From positions 4,108,554-4,172,553 of the forward strand of contig BDGG01000004.1 of assembly GCA_001949185.1 (NCBI GenBank): a DNA stretch of 64,000 nucleotides, in the 5' to 3' direction. Positions 11,367 to 23,820 of the stretch are shown here, piece after piece. The notes beneath the pieces are model-generated. The model saw nothing but the letters and a program-made list of their open reading frames with translations, had not been told where the DNA came from and ran no database searches. The DNA is from Ramazzottius varieornatus (taxonomy: Eukaryota > Tardigrada > Eutardigrada > Parachela > Ramazzottiidae). The number at the start of each line of letters is the position of its first letter. Position 1 is the stretch's first letter. The position numbers and the translations under genes are program-made.

Positions 11367-11576
11367 TAGTGATGTATAGCTCTTTGGTTGAGTATTTTGA
11401 TTGATTACAAGTTGCTCAGCCGATCAGCAGCTTTAACATTCGGGTACAGAACGGCGAAGCATAACACGTTGGCAGTGCGTGATGGCGCGCCATCAACTTC
11501 AAGCGTGCTAAACAGCTGATCGGCTGAACAATTTGCGATCAACTAAAGTGCTCAACCAAAGAGCTTCACGTCACTG
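11367..11576. mobile_element. Foldback element (MITE) with ~65-bp inverted ends
   Basis: The left end has AGCTCTTTGGTTGAG followed by a block containing TTGCTCAGCCGATCAG. The right end is the reverse complement with a few mismatches (CTGATCGGCTGAACAA, then CTCAACCAAAGAGCT). The outermost bases are TAGTG on the left and, inverted, CAGTG on the right, the CAGTG start typical of hAT-derived MITEs. An 8-bp target duplication is not clear. Confidence 0.82.
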
Positions 11577-11639
11577 CAGCGACCTCGTGTAAGTTCACGG
11601 TGATCGTTTGGGAGGCAGCTTTCCGGCTTGATCGTAGAA

Positions 11640-11857
11640 CTAATGATGAGCATTACATTTTACATTACATTGTCTGGAAGACAATTACTAAGATCTATAT
11701 TCTATGCAAACATAGACATAGATGGTTCGTCGTTTTCGTCGCTGCTTGTCACTTTTAGGCGTTACAAACCGCTCGGTCTGTAAAATGTAAACTAGTGTAA
11801 AACGTGATTACACTTTACATTACACGGACCATCTGCGTGTAATGCTCATCATTACGT
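11640..11857. repeat. Inverted repeat element, ATTACAT-rich
   Basis: The ends TAATGATGAGCATTACA (11641 on) and its inverse TGTAATGCTCATCATTA (to about 11855) are perfect over 17 bases. Inside are several copies of TTACATTACA and its complement. Probably another small foldback element, about 215 bp. Confidence 0.7.
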
Positions 11858-11922
11858 AAAACTGACTACTGGGCAAACAGACCGTCTGTGAACAGGATTC
11901 CTGTTCTTGGAATCTCAAGCTC

Positions 11923-13768
11923 ACGAGGGGATTTAGCCAATGCTCCAGTTTTATTTCACAAACTGAAACGACAGAGAGGTAGAGGAGAGTTTTCTCTATC
12001 GACTAGGATCGACCAGGCCGGCAGAAAAAAATCCTGGAAGACACAACAGGAAGCAGAAGTGACGTCAGAATCTGGGCGGAACATGATAAAGATAGAGACC
12101 ATCAAGGAACACACGTTTTACAGAAATAATATCTCGTAAAAATGATGGAAACACAATGGAGCCTTACACCAGCCACAATTCAAAAGCAACGAGCGGTTAC
12201 AGTCAACACGTGAACAAGGACCAACTAGTCCATCAAAACAAAATTCCGCAGGATTTACGTACTTGTAAGACCTGTCAATATATCCAGACAAATGCTAGGC
12301 TTGTGCGATGAGATTTTCAATCCTACGAGAAGTGAACTGCTGATAGATCAGCGAATGCAGATTGCGAATAACGTCCCGATGGTGAACCTGTACAGGTTGA
12401 TCGTTCAGAGATATCCCATTTGACACCTTTCGAAAGTATCCTTTGTACATCCGAAAACACAGCACATCTAGAGGCTGGATCTGGCCGGTGACTTTAGGAG
12501 GAATCGTGATCATCCCGTACTTCAGTTCCTCTGGCTTGACTTCCTCTACAGCTTCTTGATCGGCAAACGTCGGCCAAGAATCTGCCAGGAACAAGCAATG
12601 TCCGTCCATTTGTGGAAAGAAAACCTTTTGAAAACCGCAAATTAATTCGTTGAGGAATATTGACAACAAAAGGTTCACTCAGGCGTCCCTATCACCAAAT
12701 AAAATTAGAACACGATATGGCACTTACCGCTTAAATCTGCTAACCCAATATGACGACGCTACAAAACCAGGAAGGCCGATCTCGCGATTCGCGGCGACAG
12801 CCCATCGCCGGATGTCTATGTCCTTCACTACGTGAGGCTTCTGCTTGGCAAGAAAGAACTGTCTTCCAGTCTCCAGTCGTAACGCCTTCAGCTTATCGAT
12901 AAGCGAACCACCGTCTTCTACCTGCCGCTTCCATTCATTGAGCTGACACACACTGGTAACTTTCTTGAATAAGACTTCAAAACTTGACAGACTACGTCGC
13001 TTCTTTGTGATGGCATTACTCCAGAATCGTACGGCGCGTTTCTTGTAATCGAGATCAGCTGCTTGGCTCGATGGCACTTTTGGATCGGGAATTCTAGGCA
13101 CAAACAGCTTATGCGAAGAAAGTTCAGTTGCGCTTGAGTCAGGTTCTCCAAGGCGATCGTTTGGGGTTGGCTCAAAATCAGCTTCGCGATGTCCAGTCAA
13201 CAGGTTGTTTTCTGCGACAGACTTTTCGAACTCTGCGAACGTCGGCATACCGATCTGTAGCTCGTACTGAAGATCGTCCTCGATGGCCAAGATCGGACTT
13301 CCAGCTTGGTTGATGTGAATATCCAGGGAGTCTGCAAGCGAATGATGGATTCGGATAGGCTTCAAGTGTATACCTTATCAACAAGCCTACCATACCTTTG
13401 ATGAGTGCCTTGAGCAACCTGTCATGGTCACTTGGAGAGTCGTTGGGTTAAAAATCCTGTTCATAGTCCATCTCCAAAAGCTTTAGGATGTTCAAGGAGT
13501 TAATAGAATCCATGTCTGCGATAACTGGAGGAGAGAAAACGAGAAAAGAGAACGAAGTTTGACACAACAATCAAAACTGTAGTGATCAGCTGCTCTTCTA
13601 CCCATATAGTGTTACAGACCAATCAAATAGCGAATCAACCAATCAGATAGCGAATCAACCAGTTTTCTGCCGGCCTGGTCTATCCCAGTCGATAGAGAAA
13701 ACTCTCCTCTACCTCTCTGCCGTTTCAGTTTGTGAAATAAGACTGGAGCATTGGCTAAATCCCCTCGT
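11923..13768 (-). mobile_element. Pogo/Tigger-like DNA transposon with ~100-bp terminal inverted repeats
   Basis: The left end from 11923 (ACGAGGGGATTTAGCCAATG onward, through AACTGAAACG, GAGAGGTAGAGGAGAG and GACCAGGCCGGCAGAAAA) is repeated inverted at the right end, about 13665-13768, with only a few mismatches over about 105 bases. The interior encodes a minus-strand transposase. The outer flanks do not show an obvious TA duplication. The near-identical ends suggest the insertion is not very old. Confidence 0.88.
12295..13417 (-). pseudogene. Pogo/Tigger-type transposase with the catalytic core partly deleted
   Basis: The N-terminal piece (13417-12724) ends in a CENP-B/Tc5-type helix-turn-helix (VVKDIDIRRWAVAANREIGL, then GFVASSYWVSRFKR). 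After a potential 40-base intron (GTAAGT to ATAG), the second piece (about 12678-12295) starts at the second half of a DDE_1 nuclease: LADSWPTF supplies one Asp, and ITIPPKVTGQIQPLDVLCFR is the hallmark strand-and-helix before the C-terminal helices. The roughly 100 residues that normally carry the first catalytic Asp are missing; only about 45 bases separate the two halves. The copy is therefore non-autonomous. Deletion within this copy, rather than an unseen exon elsewhere, is my inference. Confidence 0.78.
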
Positions 13769-14204
13769 AAGGCACCATTGGCACGATCCAGAATCTTCGC
13801 TGGGCGACAGTACGCTCACGGTGGTTCTTTTTTCCGTGTGTTTCCTTTTTGGTCAGCGCTTTGATCAGACGAAGAAGGATACCGGAAAACACTTTTGCAT
13901 CTGTTTCCAAGAAGACTGAAGGCAAGCACGACACGAAAACCCTGAAATATTATTATTAGCTTTGACAGGAAAGCTTATAACAAGTCCAAACAAAATGTAT
14001 CAAGAAAAATAATCAAAACATAAACCCAAAACGTTCACTCTGGCAAAATGCCGTGGATCACACAATCTCGTATAACAAGCTCGTTCTGAATAATTTATGC
14101 TGAGGTAAATTTTAAAAACCGGGATGTATCAAGATAAGGCCTGATCGACAGTCAAGCAATTGGCACATATGTGTAAAAAATATCTTATGCTTTGTACCAA
14201 CATG
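13769..14204. other. Intergenic / 3' flank of the CLC gene
   Basis: AT-rich sequence downstream of the chloride transporter stop codon. No coding signal or repeat recognised. Confidence 0.4.
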
Positions 14205-17200
14205 CTAGTTGAAGCCTACAGATCCCGAATCCACATGATCCATCTCCTTTATCTGCAACTCAAACAAATAAGAGTTATCGCACATATGGAAAGACCAGAA
14301 CCAAACTTACATGTTTCAAAACATCCTTCTTGGTGATGATCCCGAGCAGACGCCTACGAAGGAACATAATCAGGGTCAGCCCTTTGACTCAAGAATTCAT
14401 AAAAGTCAAAGCACACCCTTTGTGTGTCACAAGAGTTTGTCGGAGACCCATCTTCCTGAACAGGTCAATCACAGTTTCCATCGGAGTTTGGTCAATGATA
14501 GTAATGGGCGCCTGAAAAATCAAAGCAGTGTCGTATCGAGCTGATGCACCGCATAGTTTTTATTCGGCTAACAGGAAAGCTGGTGCACTCGGATTTACTC
14601 ACATAATCGACCATGCTTGAGAGAACGAGTGGTTTCGGACCAATATAGTCGTTGGTGGTGCAATGTTCCACAAAGTACACTCTGGAGCTCGACACGATTC
14701 CCGAGTTCGGATGACGAGATGCTTCTGTAAAAAAGCAATGTCAGACAGACTGAAAACTTGTCTCAAGTAGAGAATCTTCCGGATGGTAGCCGAAAGCTTA
14801 CCGAGGGCGACCTGAAGTTCTTTCCTAAGTACGAAGCCGACCAGATACTGGTTCTCCCTGGAGACTACAATCGGGAACCCATTCGGCCCGCTGTGGACAA
14901 CATGCTCAAGTTCCTCCACAGTCATAGAGTCCTGCGGAAGAGCCCACAGTGGGTCCTTCTCTGTAGGCCGTGGCCGCATCACATCTGCAGCCACAGTTGT
15001 GTGATGAAAGTCCAGCTTGTTGTCCAAGAAAGGATAGCCGTTCATGTTGATCAACAATTCGTATCTAGGGAGCGAAATCGTACTTGGCTTTACGTGTTTC
15101 TTTACAGAAGTGTCAAGATTTACTTACATTCCCTCTTTCATTAAAATGTCTCCCACCCATTTACTGGTCATGACAGCCGCCATCAGAGGTACGATGTACT
15201 GCAAACCGCCAGTTACTTCTACCATGATGACTACCATGGATATCGTAATGCGCGTTACGCCACCCATGACCGCAGCTGCACCGATCACTGCGTACAGTCC
15301 AGGTGTAACACAACGGGCCGTGGTACCACATGCCGTGACGAAAAGAGCGGCTTCCGAGTAGGTCCTAAAACAAATCCAACGACAGTGACGACCAGCTTCG
15401 GTATGAGACATGAAAGCTACTCATACCGAAAGAAAAGCTCGCCACTTACGTGCTCAGTTGTTCCATTCCGACTCCCACCATCCGCCCAACCATTGCACCA
15501 ACAACCATATTCGGGATGAATACACCGGCAGGAATCTGTCAATTTAGAACAGCGTGACAGAATAGTCAGGAAGGAACTTAAAAGATAACAGCACGTACCT
15601 TCATGCCGACGGACATAATACTGAGAACGAATTTGACGATGACAGCTAAAAACAGCTGCCACATGGCTTGTTTGACTCCTGGTCCCGGTTCGGCCTTGGC
15701 GAATGCTGCTGTCACGGATGTGTACGTTCGGTTGTAGTCACTGCAAGCAGAAAGGGACCGATCAGAATCAAGCGGAGCACGACACGGGGAAGTACAATTA
15801 TTACCATAGAGCCGAGTTATCAGCGGGGCCGCAGTCATGGAATAGCCTTGCGATGAGACTGCTGTTGTCTTCGCGGGTGTATGGATTGGGATAGCTGATC
15901 AGTGCCGTTACGAAGCCCATCGCGACGACTTCCATGATGGGATACTGTCCAAGTCGAGTTGTTTTGCGTAGCTTGCAAAACCACGCGTTCAAGCGAATGA
16001 AAACGACACCGATGACGCCCTGTGGAAGGACAAGATATGCAGAGAAAACCCATCTTCTCATCTTACGGAATTTAGACAGTTATAGTTCAGCTTACCCCGA
16101 AAACGCCCAAGAAGATGAATGGAATCAGTTCAAGAAAAAACCACGGACTTCGAACTTCCACAAAGAACATGGTTAAGTGGTCGTTTCCGAAGGGGTTGAT
16201 CGACCGCACCACAAAAGCGGCCACCAACGCGCAGAAAAAGGACCGATATAAGGTCTTCAACGGAAAGTAATAGCTAATCTGCAAAGACACACCCCCGATC
16301 ACATCAAGGTCTAACCACAGCGTCTTCCTGGCTGGGAAAAGCATTTACCTCCTCTAGACTAAATAGCACACCGGCAATAGGAGCTCCGAACGCAACGGAA
16401 ATACCGGCTGCTGCTGCGGCTGAGTGAATCTAGAAAGGGGATACGTAGTTATAGCTTTGCTGTTTCTTCAGACGGAAATCGAGAAAGGCTGATTGATCTC
16501 TACCTCTCGCTTTTTCGCCTCGTTATTTCCATATTTGGGAAACAGGTACGCGAAAAAGTTCCCGCAGCACGCCGCTATGTGGATCATCGGGCCTTCCTTC
16601 CCCACGTTCACGCCGGACGAGACAATGAATATAAGGGAAATGATTTTAATTAGCAGGGTCCATTTCCCCAAGTATCCCCTGATGATGAACCCACTCAGAA
16701 TGGTCTTGATTTCCGGAATGCCTGATCCACTGGCGTATGGAGCAAACACCCGGACCAGAGTGGCCGCCATCCACGAGAAGATCACAGCCCATACGACAAA
16801 CATCAGATACTGTATGACATACGCTCCTGCGTCATTTGGAAGGTGACCGAGGATGACTGACCACGTCATCCACTGAAAGCAGGGCACATGGACAGTCATG
16901 AAATATTGTCGATTAAGCAGCATCGGTCTTCAAAGTCCACGAACCTGGGGACATTCATATTGTCCATCGAATGTAGTTTGGTTGGAACCCCAACAGCACT
17001 GCTCGCGGTTGAACCAGAAACCTTTGGAGCAGACGCCATCCCTGAGATCGATGAGCCACGCTGTGCCGATGTCAAGGACAGAAGCGCAGACACCTAAAAC
17101 AGAGATTCGAGATGAACAAGTAGCATATATGGAAAAGTCTTGAGTGACTTTGTTAGGTTGATCATTACCACATGCAAGGCCAACCAGAAAGACGCAGATC

Positions 17201-17993
17201 CAAGCAGAACTCGCGTCCATGCCACTTCGAAGCCAATCCAGACTGGACTGCTTCTTGGCTTGGTTGAACCGCCGATGTCGCTGACGGTCCATGGCGTTAT
17301 CCCGCAGCCAGTCGATCGTGTGAAAGTCATCGTACTTCGCGAAAACTCTTTGCGCGTTGTGGCTTTCAGAACCTGAAGACCAATGGCACGTTTCGCAGTA
17401 ACCGTACTTCTTAGCTATTTACCATGGTGGTCGATCAAAAGTAATCTTTCAGTGTGCACATCCCGAACCTACCTCGCCATACAAGACCAGAAACAAAAGA
17501 GTAATTTCTTGATTCACCCTCAAGGGCATCGAGAGGAGGTTCCGGTGGGTCCTCGCGATGCTCATTATCGGTTGTCATCTCCACATCAAATGGATTGAAG
17601 TGAACAGCATTCTGAGAGCTGATGCGTTTCGAATCCAGTTCATTGAGGTCCATCGATACCCATTTACCTTCGTCCATTGTGAGGAGAAGACTTCGGGGTG
17701 TATACTTTAGCACAGCAGTAGCTGTCTGTCTAGCGAACTATCATCCACTATGAAGCCTTAATACGAGAAGCATTTCCGATCAGCTTGATCCTCTTTCGTC
17801 CGCTTTCATTGTACCATCCTGAGGCTGAAGCAAGAAACGCTCCATGAATACGTTTACCAGTCCGTTTACTACAGGTCTTCTGCGAACATACAGCTCTCGA
17901 GAAAGGGTCCAAAGAAAATAGGTCGCTTACCAGACTAGGCCTCAGCTTCATGCAACGTGATGTAGGCGGTTCCGGGACGTCCACGTCTTCAGT
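14205..17993 (-). CDS. CLCN3/4/5-like: CLC-3/4/5-type Cl-/H+ exchanger
   Basis: An endosomal-type 2Cl-/H+ antiporter that supports acidification of endosomes and lysosomes. About 14 exons join into the complete family architecture: the N-terminal [20 protein letters not shown] box, the [14 protein letters not shown] selectivity segment, GKEGPMIH with the gating glutamate, NNEAKKRE with the internal proton glutamate that marks exchangers rather than channels, [19 protein letters not shown], and two C-terminal CBS domains (MNGYPFL... and [20 protein letters not shown]). The last exon ends in GSVGFN and a stop, like vertebrate CLC-3/4/5. A clear ATG is at 17679 ([10 protein letters not shown]), but the frame stays open upstream and joins in phase to a 63-base exon at 17931-17993 ([11 protein letters not shown]), so a longer N-terminus is likely and the true start is unresolved. 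Confidence 0.95.
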
Positions 17994-18997
17994 CTGAAAG
18001 CAGCGTCAGCACATAAGGAATAGCCAGATCGACGGAACTAATCTTCCGTACGAAGCGGGAAAGTACCTGAAGAGGAATGGATTGTTGTGGACATAAGGAT
18101 TCTAAGCTAACTAAGCCTTATGAGGAAATTGTTGGATTCCACCTTAAAAGCACACAAGGAATTGCGATTTGTGTGGATGCTCTGATTGGTTTGTCCCCGA
18201 TGGCATTCCACCTGTTTGCTTGTTTCGTGTTGCTGCAACCATTGATTTTCTGAGTTGGCTTGAAAGACGAAACTAAATCAGGAAATCAAGCTTCCCAAAG
18301 AACTTGGTTTGCGGAGACACGCCCTGTGTCTCTTTCGCTTCCGTTTACTTTTTTTTGGAATTCCTGATCTGCGGGCCGGGAAGGAAACAAAATCTTCCTG
18401 TTATCCTATCTTCCAAGTATCGCGGTTGATCCTGTCCTCCGTCTTATTCCCTGCCCTCTGGATTTCGGGCCTTCGGACCAGACCAAGCAACGGCCACGTC
18501 CATATCGGCCTGCAGACTCCAGCGTCGGCTTGACCTCGTGTAAATATCCTCTTCACCTCACAGGATACTAATTGGGTTTACCGATCTCCGGTGAGTCATT
18601 CAGAGCCGCAATATCGTTCTGTCACGACAACTCATGCTTGCTCTGTTCATATAACTGCATTTCATAGGTTTGCCTCGTAGGGGAGATCATCATATTAAAC
18701 CTTGCCGCTACACAGATGTTATCAGTTTAAGTCTCAGAAGGAGGATCCCTTCACGTGGCATATGAACAATTAAACATCTAGCAACAACGGAAGCGTGCTC
18801 TTGAATTCTATCTGCTCCAACTGGTGGGCACTTCTTTGTCTTCAGAATCTGTTGTTACCTGAGTTGTTTGGTGCGCTTGGTGTTATTCTGTGCCAGCTTT
18901 GTTCGGGTTTGAACATGACCGATACTATCATGTGATAACGATATGAGCATATGAAACTCTAACCTGCTTTCTTTTGTTTCAGATCCCCGCCGTCACG
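17994..18997. promoter_or_regulatory. Shared upstream region of CLC and sorting nexin genes
   Basis: The two genes diverge from here. A strong acceptor (CTTTTGTTTCAG) stands 16 bases before the sorting nexin ATG, so that gene has at least one non-coding upstream exon in this interval. No specific promoter motif identified. A short frame at 18309-18533 shows no domain. Confidence 0.45.
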
Positions 18998-20362
18998 ATG
19001 CTCGAGGATTCTGAATCGACCACGGAGATTCCTATTGAGAATGAAATAGAGAAGCTTCGTGCAGAAACGGTCGACCTGGAAGATGCGCCGTTGATTGTGG
19101 ACATTTCGGACGCCGTCAGCGAACGTGACAAAGTCAAATTTACCGTTCACACTCGAACGACTCTGCCAGCTTTCCGCAAGACTGAGTTCTCTGTTGTCCG
19201 AGAACATGAAGAATTCGTCTGGCTTCATGACCGTTTTGTCGAAAACCTGGATTACGCCGGCCACATTGTGAGTTGTATTCACTTCCGTCACAAAGCTTAC
19301 GCAACCTATATTGATATTTCCATCGTGACTTCCTGCTAGATTCCGCCACAGCCTCCGTTCCCCGACTTTGAGAACTCCCGACGCAAGCTGCAGCAGCTGG
19401 GAGAGTCTGAAGGTTTGATGACCAAGGAAGAGTTCGCCAAGTTCAAACAAGATCTGGAAGCAGAATATTTGGCTCTCTTCAAGAAGACTGTCGCTATGCA
19501 CGAAGCTTTCTTGATCCGGCTGGCTTCCCATGCTGAACTTCGCAACGACATGAACTTCCGGGTCTTCCTGGAGTACGAACAGGAGGTACGATATCATATT
19601 ACCGGATAAAATTTTGGTTGAATATGTTCTAAGGGGTCGCTTTTCTAGATTGGCATTCGAGGGAAGAACAAGAAAGAAATGTTCGACAGCATCAAAAAGA
19701 GTCTCTTCAAGCAAGCCGACGACGTGCTGCTCGCCGGTCAAAGAGACGTGGATGACTTCTTCGAGCAGCAGAAAGGTTTCCTCAACGAGTACCACACTCA
19801 CGTGAAGGAAGCCGCTCGAAAGAGCGACGGTGTAGTCTCAGATCACAAACACGTAATCAACGATCACGTGAAGATCAGTTCGTACATGACGCAGCTGGCC
19901 ACAGCCGAGAATCCTCAGCTCTCGAAATTCCTGGAGAACTACGCAGACATCTTTGAGAAGTCTCGTAAACTCGAGTTTAAGAAAGCGTCAGATCGCGATC
20001 TGAAGTTGACAGACACGCTTTTGTACTACCAGCGAGAAACACAGGCAGCGAAGGACTTGTGTCTGAGGCGACTGCGAAGTCTGCATGACTTTGAGGAAGC
20101 CAACAAGAGCTTAGAGAAAGCTCGAACAAAAAACAAGGATGTCCATCAAGCCGACCTGCATCGTCAAGAATGCCAGGCGAGGTTCGAGAAGCTGTCGGAG
20201 TTGGCTAAGAGTGAACTGAAAGATTACCGCGGGCGTCGGGTAGTTGCGTTCCGTAAAGGGTTGATCGAGATGGCCGAACTTCAGCTGAAGCACTCGAAAG
20301 CCCACTATCAGTTACTACACACATCTCTGGAGGCTTTGAGGAGCGAGAAGAATGGCGTTTAG
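18998..20362 (+). CDS. SNX6-like: Sorting nexin, SNX5/SNX6/SNX32 class
   Basis: A PX-BAR protein of the ESCPE-1/retromer-associated SNX-BAR complex, which coats endosomal tubules and sorts cargo back to the Golgi or plasma membrane. Three exons, 18998-19267, 19340-19585 and 19649-20362, all join in phase 0 and give about 409 residues, against 404-406 for human SNX5/6. Visible features: the PX domain with [12 protein letters not shown] and [12 protein letters not shown]; then [39 protein letters not shown]; and the C-terminal BAR coiled region starting [14 protein letters not shown] with [13 protein letters not shown] and [20 protein letters not shown]. As in SNX5/6, the PX domain lacks the usual basic PI3P site. 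The start at 18998 is the first ATG after an acceptor. Confidence 0.96.
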
Positions 20363-20752
20363 TGTTTTCATTTCGTAGTTTATCTCTCTTTTCGTATCGA
20401 GACGTTTCTTTATGCCTTTGTACTAACTCATCGTTGCACATTGATTTTACAGCAGTCCATCAACAGACCGTCGGTGATTAACGGCGATTCACGCCGTAGA
20501 CGTTTTTATTAGAATAACATTTTGAGCAGTAATTCTCTGCATTAGTATTTATTCGGACCATAGCTTATCTCTCTCGATAAATTTGATATGAGCTGGCAAC
20601 CAGTAGTAGCACGGAAGGACACTAAAGTTCTGCGATACTTTCCAAAGGAGACTTTCGAATGATGAGCAATTCATGAGAATCAGCTGCACGAAGTTATGTA
20701 CGTAAGGAAGCAAAGAACTCGGTGGCTTTGGGCGAAAAAGCCTGGTGTGTGG
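20363..20752. other. Intergenic between convergent SNX and SAMHD1 genes
   Basis: About 390 bases shared by the two 3' ends. A/T-rich, with possible polyadenylation sequence (TTAGAATAACATTTT near 20510). Nothing else seen. Confidence 0.4.
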
Positions 20753-23700
20753 CTAGAAAAGTCTACGTCGTGCATGGGAAGCAGATCCATTCGTGGCAGG
20801 AGAAGATATTCCGTCGTCGGGCTCGCTACTTTCCCGCTTCCGCTTCGTCGGCGTGAATTTTACTGTCGCCGTCTGGAAAAAAACCACACAATGATAGTCA
20901 GTTTCGGCAGTTTTGGGTTTTCGCATTCGATTTCCACGAACGCACATCACAAACCACCAAGCACAAGCCAGACTTGAAGGTACCAATCCAGCAAAAGCGG
21001 CCTGATTTGCTAGCTAACTTCCAACTTCAGCTCATGCAACGCGCAGTTGCTTCTTTCAACGCCTCTAAAATATTCAAAGCATGCAAAGCCAGAAGCATAG
21101 CATAGCAAACGACTGCAACAAGACAAATCACTTGTTCATCCTACTTACACCAATCTTGATGCTCTTCAGTTGTGCCCAGGCATCAATGACTTTCCCTGCT
21201 TCCTCGATGTCGACTTCCGAGTCGAGAGACCGATAATAAAAGGACTGAATGCATTCCTGAAACATCATCGGTAGCACAGGAGAAACCTGAAATTCATGGC
21301 GGACCTCGTTAGCCTCCGAAGATTCAAGGTGGCGCCACATATTGCTACAGACAACAGCACGGACAGACTTACCTCACTGCGAGGAATATATGTGATAACA
21401 TTCCGATTTTCTTTGTTATAAAACCTTGAAAGAGCATATGCTGTGAGCCTGTGACAGAGTTAGGCCAGCTTAACCAATAAAAGTGCAAACTATTCTAACC
21501 CGACTGCGTCCATAGGATTCGTAGTGCCCATCCCATAGTTGTAGCACCTCATCACCACCACCAAGTTATCCCGCAGCTTCTCGACCGTCAATGACGTAGT
21601 TATAACCCGCGGCAACGCAGCAATGATTTCTGTTAGAACTTCTTCCTGCAAAGAGATATCCATTACCAATCCATAAGTCGTCGTGAGATAGTTGAAAGTT
21701 CGAAATGGTGAAGGAACTTATGATACTTGGGTGCTGCCGGGACTCCTTTCTTGAGGATCCGTTTGTCGCAGAAATCGATAGTGCTTCCTGGTGATAATTC
21801 GACCGAGGATTTCTTGCGCCTCGGCTAGTTCTGGACGATCGTCTTGATCCAGGATATCATCGAGGATCTTGTCCTTCAAGCGTTGAAAGGCTACCATGTC
21901 TTTGTAAGCCTCGCCCAAAGTGAAGACCTTGTTGTTGGTTCCCCGATACTTCAAATGACGGCTTGCTTTTACAAGTCCGTCCAGAAGCATTCTTTCCAAG
22001 ACTCTTGTGACACGATGCTGGTACACACGCTTGTGCATGTTGAACCGGATGTTGAACATGTCGTACACATTATCCACTTCCTGGTTGGAAAAGCGCAACG
22101 ATATTATTTAGACGGATATTATCAGCACAAACACTCCAACCATCATGTCTCCTACCAAAACACGCGTCCTTCTTTCTAAGTAACTTATAAATTGAACAGT
22201 GAACTGTAGTTTACCTTGTCTTGGAAGCAAATTTGCGGTACGCCGTCCGATGCCTTAATGACGCGCGAGAACATAATACAACGCTGGCAATCAAATTTGG
22301 TTGCCATCGCCGTCGCCTTTGCATCCCGAGCAAGATACTACAAAGAGGAGACTAGACAGAGGCTTTTTCTACAGATCAACGACAGCGGTTTTACTTACGT
22401 CGAACTTATCAACGTCCACACCAGTGCGCTTGTTCGCGACGATCTGCGGAGAAGAAGAGTTTGCCAAATGACAATTTAAGCATCGAGCAAAATTCTTTTC
22501 AGAAAACAATGTCGGATTCTGGTTACATCATAGAGCCACCGTTTGGACGTAGGGCGAGCTGCGCGGTTCCAGCCGTCCCTTGGATCCCCAGCAATGAGCT
22601 CTTTGATGAACTCAACATCCTGCTTCTGAAGACCATACTGCTCGAAAACAGTGCGTAACTGGCATGAATCCAGGAGGTGGTCGATCATCTCTTCCGACGC
22701 CTTTTCATGCTAAAACAACAAAGCAGCATTGGCACATAGCTTTGAGGCCAACACCGCAAACACATACTAGTAACAACACAAATGATCGCAGCTCGATAAC
22801 TCCGCTTCTTACCTCCCAATGTTCGTCCGGGTTTACCAACTTCATAAACCGTTCGAACGTGTGGCTGAAAGGTCCATGCCCTATAACAGAAACCTACATA
22901 GTTATTAAGTTCACGAGGAGCTTTCAATATGCGAATGCAAATGGAAGTACCCACCGAGGTCGTGAAGTAATCCAGCGATCTGGACGCACAAGTGGTCCGC
23001 ACGGCTGACGTCCAAGTCTGGCTGCCTTTCGACCAACCTCGCGACGAACTTTCCTGCGGGTTGGCGAGTTTATTTTTGTGCAACCGTGCTTACATCACAA
23101 AATCCCAAGTAAAATAAATGGTAGATTTTCAAACACAGAACGAGCATTATGTAAAGGGAATTTCACTGACAATGGCTCCCTCACTTGTCGCTAGCGGAAG
23201 TGACCACGAGCTTACCGGCCAAATGACTGACCCCAATACAATGCTCGAAGCGAGTATGGGTGGCTGATGGATAGACCAAATTTGCGACTCCTAACATCCT
23301 GAGAGACCCTATGAAGGACAAAGTCCGTCGTCGATAAATTCCATAAAGCATGCCCAGATCCGTACAAGAGCCAACTTACTAAGGCGTTGGAACTGGGGAG
23401 TGTCGATGATCCGAACAAGAAGAGGATGTACTGCAAAAGGACGAAAAGTTAGCTAAGTTATGTTATAGTTTTGAACATGCAATGTCCGAAGATGATATAC
23501 CAGCAAATATTCCGTTGAGTCCATCGTTGAAACTCTGTAAAAACAATCATGATAAGATACAGAAATACACGAGCGAACTGATAGATCGTCAGGAAAGATA
23601 CAATGGCATGTCTAGAAGCTTAATTTCGCACAGAATCGGTGTCATTCAGTGATAGTCATATCATGAAGTTATGATGGCTTACTTTTCCATATAAGTCTGT

Positions 23701-23820
23701 TTCTTGTACCACCGACAGGATAAGGTTCGGGTTCTTCTGGATGGAATCAAGGTAATCTGCCACCTCTTTAGGGCGCGAGGCTTCAACTTCGGAAACGCCC
23801 ATTAATTCTGGATAATCCAT
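20753..23820 (-). CDS. SAMHD1: SAMHD1-type deoxynucleoside triphosphate triphosphohydrolase
   Basis: It hydrolyses dNTPs to deoxynucleoside plus triphosphate and keeps nucleotide pools low; the family is a GTP/dNTP-activated tetramer. About 12 exons give the HD domain. [15 protein letters not shown] carries the first His. [19 protein letters not shown] carries the HD pair. [15 protein letters not shown] is followed by YLARDAKAT with the fourth metal ligand Asp. The allosteric motif [11 protein letters not shown] is intact because its last Arg is split by an intron (A|GG). The C-terminal regulatory lobe ([46 protein letters not shown]) follows. The start at 23820 ([11 protein letters not shown]) gives a short N-terminus with no SAM domain. 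The last exon is a basic tail (FTPTKRKRE) resembling a nuclear signal. The substrate role is inferred from the family. Confidence 0.93.
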
